This document shows positions 6,690-8,216 of a stretch of DNA of 8,216 nucleotides, in pieces. The stretch's first letter is position 1; each line of letters begins with the position of its first letter. The stretch comes from Akkermansia muciniphila (lineage in GTDB: Bacteria > Verrucomicrobiota > Verrucomicrobiia > Verrucomicrobiales > Akkermansiaceae). The DNA lies in contig CAMBTF010000062.1 in assembly GCA_945870545.1 (NCBI GenBank), forward strand, positions 1 to 8,216, written 5' to 3'. Below the pieces are notes generated by a model. That model ran no database searches. It had not been told where the DNA came from and saw only the letters and a list, made by a program, of their open reading frames with translations. The translations under genes were made by a program, and so were the position numbers.

Positions 6690-7742
6690 GTGCAGATCGA
6701 GACCATCCTTAACGCGGAGTTCTGGCAGGATGGCGGAGTCGTCTCTTTCCAAACATCCGGCAGCACTGGCGCAGCGAAACAGATCGTCCTGACGAAGGAA
6801 TCTCTGCTCCTCTCTGCGCGGGCGGTAAACGAATGGCTGCGCGTCGATGCAGCATCCGCCTGGGGACTCGCCCTGCCGCTGAACCACGTCGGCGGCTTTG
6901 GCGTCGCCGCGCGGGCCTACGCGGCGGGTTGCGGGCTTGCCGTTTACGAAGGGAGATGGGACGCGGTCCGCTTTACGAAATGGATCGAGGACGAGAGTGT
7001 TACCCACGTCTCCCTTGTCCCCACCCAGATCCACGACCTTCTCGCCGCCGGTCTCCACGCCCCGCGTTCCCTGGTAGCCGTCGTGGTCGGCGGCGGCAAA
7101 CTTTCCGACGAATCCGGCCAAGCCGCACGCGACAACGGCTGGCCCGTGCTCGCCAGCTACGGCATGACCGAAGCCGCCTCCCAGATCGCCACCCAAAACA
7201 TCGAACTACTAGAATCACCGTACGCCGCCTCTCCGCTGGAGCTCCTCCCGCTCTGGGAAGCGGAGGAGACGCCCGGGGGCTTGCTCCGCATCAAAGGCGA
7301 AGCCCTCTTCGCTGGTATGATCGAGCAAGGCGTCTTCCGCCCTAGGGAAGGGGAATGGTTCACGACGCAAGATCGTGTCGAAGTCTCCGCCCGAACCCTC
7401 GTCCCCCGAGGCCGCAACGATTCGCTGGTGAAAGTCATGGGCGAACTCGTCGATCTGGAAGCCGTGGAAAAGCGCTTCCTCGAACTCGCTCAAGGCAATA
7501 TCCAGGAAGGCACTTTCGCCGTCATCGCCATCCCCGATCCCCGCCGCGAGAACGCCCTCATTGCCGTCTTTGAAAACCCCGGCGCCGCCGCCGAAGTGGC
7601 CTACGCCACCTACCAATCCCAAGCTCCCGGCCCCGAACGCTTCACCTACCCGCTCTCCATGCCATCCTTCCCACGCACTGACCTGGGGAAACTGTGCCGC
7701 GCCGAGCTGAGGCTCATCTGCATGGAGCATGGCAATGGCTGA
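6690..7742 (+). CDS. menE: o-Succinylbenzoate-CoA ligase MenE (compact form)
   Basis: An ANL-superfamily adenylating enzyme that activates o-succinylbenzoate with ATP and then joins it to CoA, the step directly after MenC. From GTG 6690 it has 350 residues. Core motifs are intact: A3 phosphate loop TSGSTGAAK (22-30), A5 SYGMTEAAS (156-164), A7 aspartate in WFTTQDRV (Asp228), A8 hinge RGRNDSLVKVMGE (240-252), and the A10 catalytic lysine in PRTDLGKLCR (Lys334). The N-terminus is short: A3 begins about 20 residues in, whereas E. coli MenE has about 450 residues in total. Compact MenE proteins of about 350 residues are known in Bacteroidetes and related phyla, so I read this as a natural short form rather than a truncation. 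The role is inferred from motifs plus menC next door. The annotated start could instead be TTG 6672 (six more residues). The 3' end is followed by seven T's at 7759-7765 without a clear stem. Confidence 0.9.
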   Translation: MQIETILNAEFWQDGGVVSFQTSGSTGAAKQIVLTKESLLLSARAVNEWLRVDAASAWGLALPLNHVGGFGVAARAYAAGCGLAVYEGRWDAVRFTKWIEDESVTHVSLVPTQIHDLLAAGLHAPRSLVAVVVGGGKLSDESGQAARDNGWPVLASYGMTEAASQIATQNIELLESPYAASPLELLPLWEAEETPGGLLRIKGEALFAGMIEQGVFRPREGEWFTTQDRVEVSARTLVPRGRNDSLVKVMGELVDLEAVEKRFLELAQGNIQEGTFAVIAIPDPRRENALIAVFENPGAAAEVAYATYQSQAPGPERFTYPLSMPSFPRTDLGKLCRAELRLICMEHGNG

Positions 7743-7776
7743 GCCTATGAGTGCATCCTTTTTTTAATTCTGAGGT

Positions 7777-7796
7777 TAGACCGTCTGCCAAAAGTC
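7777..7796 (+). repeat. Left terminal inverted repeat of the palindromic element
   Basis: Begins TAGACCGTCTGCC and ends AAAAGTC. It is complementary to 7880-7899 at 19 of 20 positions; the single difference is C7785. Confidence 0.85.
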
Positions 7797-7811
7797 CTTT
7801 CGTATTGAATC

Positions 7812-7834
7812 GTGGCTGGGGATTCCAGCCCCAG
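7812..7834 (+). repeat. Internal hairpin 1 (REP-like, with GTGG foot)
   Basis: GTGG (7812-7815) precedes the stem CTGGGG (7816-7821) and CCCCAG (7829-7834), with loop ATTCCAG. The tetranucleotide plus GC hairpin resembles a REP unit. Confidence 0.6.
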
Positions 7835-7840
7835 GCCGTT

Positions 7841-7861
7841 GTTGGGGAATCTTGCCCCAAC
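7841..7861 (+). repeat. Internal hairpin 2
   Basis: GTTGGGG (7841-7847) pairs with CCCCAAC (7855-7861) around the loop AATCTTG. The core GGGGA.TC..GCCCCA is shared with hairpin 1 at 13 of 16 positions, suggesting the two hairpins are diverged copies. Alternative pairing between them (CCCCA 7829-7833 with TGGGG 7843-7847) is also possible. Confidence 0.6.
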
Positions 7862-7879
7862 CTTCCAAATAAAAGCACA

Positions 7880-7899
7880 GACTTTTGGCAAACGGTCTA
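7880..7899 (-). repeat. Right terminal inverted repeat of the palindromic element
   Basis: Reads GACTTTTGGC then AAACGGTCTA on the + strand, the inverse of 7777-7796 with one mismatch. A perfect 10-bp palindrome, TCCTGCAGGA, lies one base beyond it at 7901-7910. Confidence 0.85.
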
Positions 7900-7913
7900 G
7901 TCCTGCAGGAAAT

Positions 7914-8216
7914 TCAGCCGACTCCCACCCGCAGATCACGAATACTCCATAGCAAACCCTTCGCCGCCGCGCCGCTGCCCCGCATCCGCCGCGCTCCGTC
8001 CTTCCTCCTCTCCGAAAACCTCTCCCGCGCCCCTGCAAACGCCTCGTTCACAAACGCTTTGCTGCCGATCACCGCCCCGTCCGTGAAGTACCTCACCCGC
8101 ATCCTCAATATCTTCGCCGCGGTCAGGTCGGGCAGGCCTATCGTCTGGCCTGTTTTCTCCAGATGCTCGATGATTTCCTCCATGTTCATGTTCCGCATCT
8201 CCGCTGCTTTCCCGGG
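7914..8216 (-). CDS. REP-associated tyrosine transposase-like protein, C-terminal part
   Basis: The frame is open to the right edge (it reads PGKAAE before the first Met at 8198), so only the last 100 or so residues are present. The sequence runs through a helical stretch MEEIIEHLEKTG, then ILRMRVRYFTDGAVIGSKAFVNEAF, RERFSERRKDGARRMRG and the end SIRDLRVGVG. The YFTDGAVIGS...F...R..GAR.MRG...RDLRV pattern is one I associate with the C-termini of Y1_Tnp (HUH, single-tyrosine) transposases in Verrucomicrobiota, the RAYT group that acts on REP/REPIN sequences. The HUH motif and catalytic tyrosine would lie beyond the window, so activity cannot be judged. The palindromic element just past its stop supports the assignment. 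The alternative is a stand-alone 94-aa protein starting at ATG 8198, which I think less likely because no ribosome binding site is seen there. Confidence 0.65.
   Translation of the reverse strand, partial: PGKAAEMRNMNMEEIIEHLEKTGQTIGLPDLTAAKILRMRVRYFTDGAVIGSKAFVNEAFAGARERFSERRKDGARRMRGSGAAAKGLLWSIRDLRVGVG

Larger units (their letters stand above)
7777..7899. mobile_element. 123-bp palindromic element, REPIN- or MITE-like, next to a transposase gene
   Basis: A noncoding unit bounded by 20-bp inverted repeats that match at 19 of 20 positions (see the separate repeat entries). The outermost bases are TA at both ends, so it can also be read as an insertion flanked by a TA target duplication, as in IS630/mariner-type MITEs. 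Between the repeats are two GC hairpins with similar stems and loops. The first is preceded by GTGG, fitting the GTRG tetranucleotide of REP sequences. It ends 14 bp past the stop of the probable RAYT transposase gene on the minus strand, the usual place for REP copies linked to such a gene. It carries no ORF. Whether it has relatives in the genome cannot be seen here. It may also act as a two-way transcription barrier between convergent menE and the transposase gene. Confidence 0.6.

Noticed and set aside
7705..7765. Intrinsic terminator for menE ending in seven T's (7759-7765)
   Set aside because: The only stem found, AGGCTC (7711-7716) with GAGCCT (7741-7746), has a 24-base loop and sits 12 bases from the T-run, so it is not convincing.

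Overview
This looks like a chromosomal segment of a GC-rich Gram-negative bacterium, most likely a member of the Verrucomicrobiota (Luteolibacter/Haloferula/Verrucomicrobium-like). That placement is an inference. It rests on a compact MenE beside MenC, a small WHARAG-type conserved protein, a transposase tail of the type I associate with that phylum, and several genes without a clear Shine-Dalgarno sequence. No rRNA or tRNA gene, CRISPR array or phage gene is visible.

Layout. (1) Positions 1-2034, + strand: a large acidic, methionine-rich protein of unknown function whose reading frame is open at the left edge, closed by a strong intrinsic terminator (2048-2083). (2) 2099-2794, +: trmO, the tRNA t6A37 methyltransferase. 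(3) 2887-4428, +: purH, the bifunctional enzyme for the last two steps of IMP synthesis. (4) 4448-5275, -: a predicted secreted protein of unknown function, convergent with purH. (5) 5378-7742, +: a three-gene cluster of a 98-aa conserved unknown protein, menC and menE. The last two are consecutive steps of menaquinone synthesis, via o-succinylbenzoate and its CoA thioester. (6) 7743-7913: a noncoding stretch holding a 123-bp palindromic element with 20-bp terminal inverted repeats and two internal GC hairpins. (7) 7914-8216, -: the C-terminal end of a protein resembling REP-associated tyrosine (Y1/HUH) transposases, running off the right edge.

The genes are mostly housekeeping (tRNA modification, purines, quinones). 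The most unusual part is the right end. A structured palindromic element lies 14 bases beyond the stop codon of a probable RAYT-type transposase gene, the arrangement expected for a REP/REPIN-like element and the transposase thought to mobilise it. A second point of interest is the uncharacterised 98-aa protein 6 bases upstream of menC. I did not find a clearly new multi-gene system here.
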